Origin: Thamnaconus septentrionalis | Taxonomy: Eukaryota > Chordata > Actinopteri > Tetraodontiformes > Monacanthidae | Reading direction: 5' to 3' | Assembly: GCA_009823395.1 (NCBI GenBank) | Contig: CM020520.1 | Span: 3,944,501-4,008,500 of the forward strand | Length of the DNA stretch: 64,000 bases | In this document: positions 63,640 to 64,000 of the stretch, one piece after another | How positions within the stretch are numbered: position 1 is the first letter of the stretch | How the letters are laid out: every line of letters begins with the position of its first letter | Notes under the pieces: model-generated | What the model saw: only the letters and a program-made list of their open reading frames with translations | The model's database searches: none | Told to the model about the DNA's origin: nothing | Translations under genes and position numbers: made by a program

Positions 63640-63985
63640 CATTAGGCCTCACAGTAGGTTCCTCTGCAATAGCTCATTGTTGGGAAGCAGCGTGAGACCC
63701 ATCGAATGCACGGAAGGTGCGACACAAACAATCGCCATATGATTGTATTATTATGGAGGCCATATATCATCTTGCACCATTATATATATTTATCACCGCT
63801 CGTCATTTCAAAGCAGGCAGAGGTCTGTAGACAGATGTGGTTGCTGCATGTGACATCCATTAATTATCACCAGTAGGCTGGTTGTGCAATTAAATTTGAT
63901 TAGTCAGAGTGGCTGCGGATTTATTCTCTCCTTTACTCGCACCAGATGTCCTGTAATCACACTCCTATCGCTCCCAGAGTCGCCG
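63640..63985. promoter_or_regulatory. candidate upstream regulatory element
   Basis: Non-repetitive sequence with several homeodomain-type sites (CATTAATTATCACC, GTGCAATTAAATTTGATTAG), a CCATATGATTG motif and CpGs (ATCACCGCTCGTC, CTATCGCTCCC). It is non-coding on both strands. Enhancer function is inferred from composition only. Confidence 0.25.
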
Positions 63986-64000
63986 CGACGCGGCCGGCAC

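Larger units (their letters stand above)
59623..64000. other. upstream intergenic DNA to the right edge
   Basis: No gene was recognised. The region includes the (CT)n tract, a promoter-like repeat, a short repeat remnant and a homeodomain-site-rich stretch, all listed separately. The last 40 bases become CpG-dense (GTCGCCGCGACGCGGCCGG), so another CpG-rich element may start at the edge. Confidence 0.6.

Overview
This window is vertebrate nuclear DNA, most likely from a teleost fish. It contains one recognisable gene in very long introns, vertebrate GT-AG splice sites, a CpG-rich promoter in a CpG-poor background, many (CA)n and (TA)n microsatellites, and interspersed-repeat sequence typical of fish genomes. 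No prokaryotic gene, operon, CRISPR array or complete autonomous transposon is visible.

The gene is the 5' part of a type II classical cadherin on the minus strand, best matched to cadherin-7 (cdh7). Reading right to left, the layout is: a CpG-rich promoter region (about 36000-37140) with a probable non-coding first exon ending at 36456; the first coding exon (31827-32091; signal peptide, short propeptide, furin site and the first mature residues); a 295-bp exon (10923-11217; most of EC1 and the EC1-EC2 linker); and a 120-bp exon (4437-4556; start of EC2). The introns are about 4.4, 20.6 and 6.4 kb. The joined exons encode 217 complete residues, a little over a quarter of a cadherin of this class; the rest lies beyond position 1.

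The right-hand 27 kb (37.1-64 kb) is upstream intergenic DNA with no intact gene. It holds a broken RecQ-helicase-like fragment (46545-46730), several repeat remnants, and a block of about 670-805 bp present twice in direct orientation (54633-55300 and 58818-59622) at roughly 99% identity apart from a 140-bp gap. High-complexity, CpG-retaining, TAATTA-rich stretches in introns and upstream DNA are plausible conserved regulatory elements, but that needs comparative data.

The most unusual structures are the near-identical duplicated block, a spacer-less 70-bp near-perfect palindrome in intron 2 (22397-22466), the helicase pseudogene, and an out-of-frame upstream ATG created at the predicted exon 1-exon 2 junction of cdh7. 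I found no convincing new multi-gene system.
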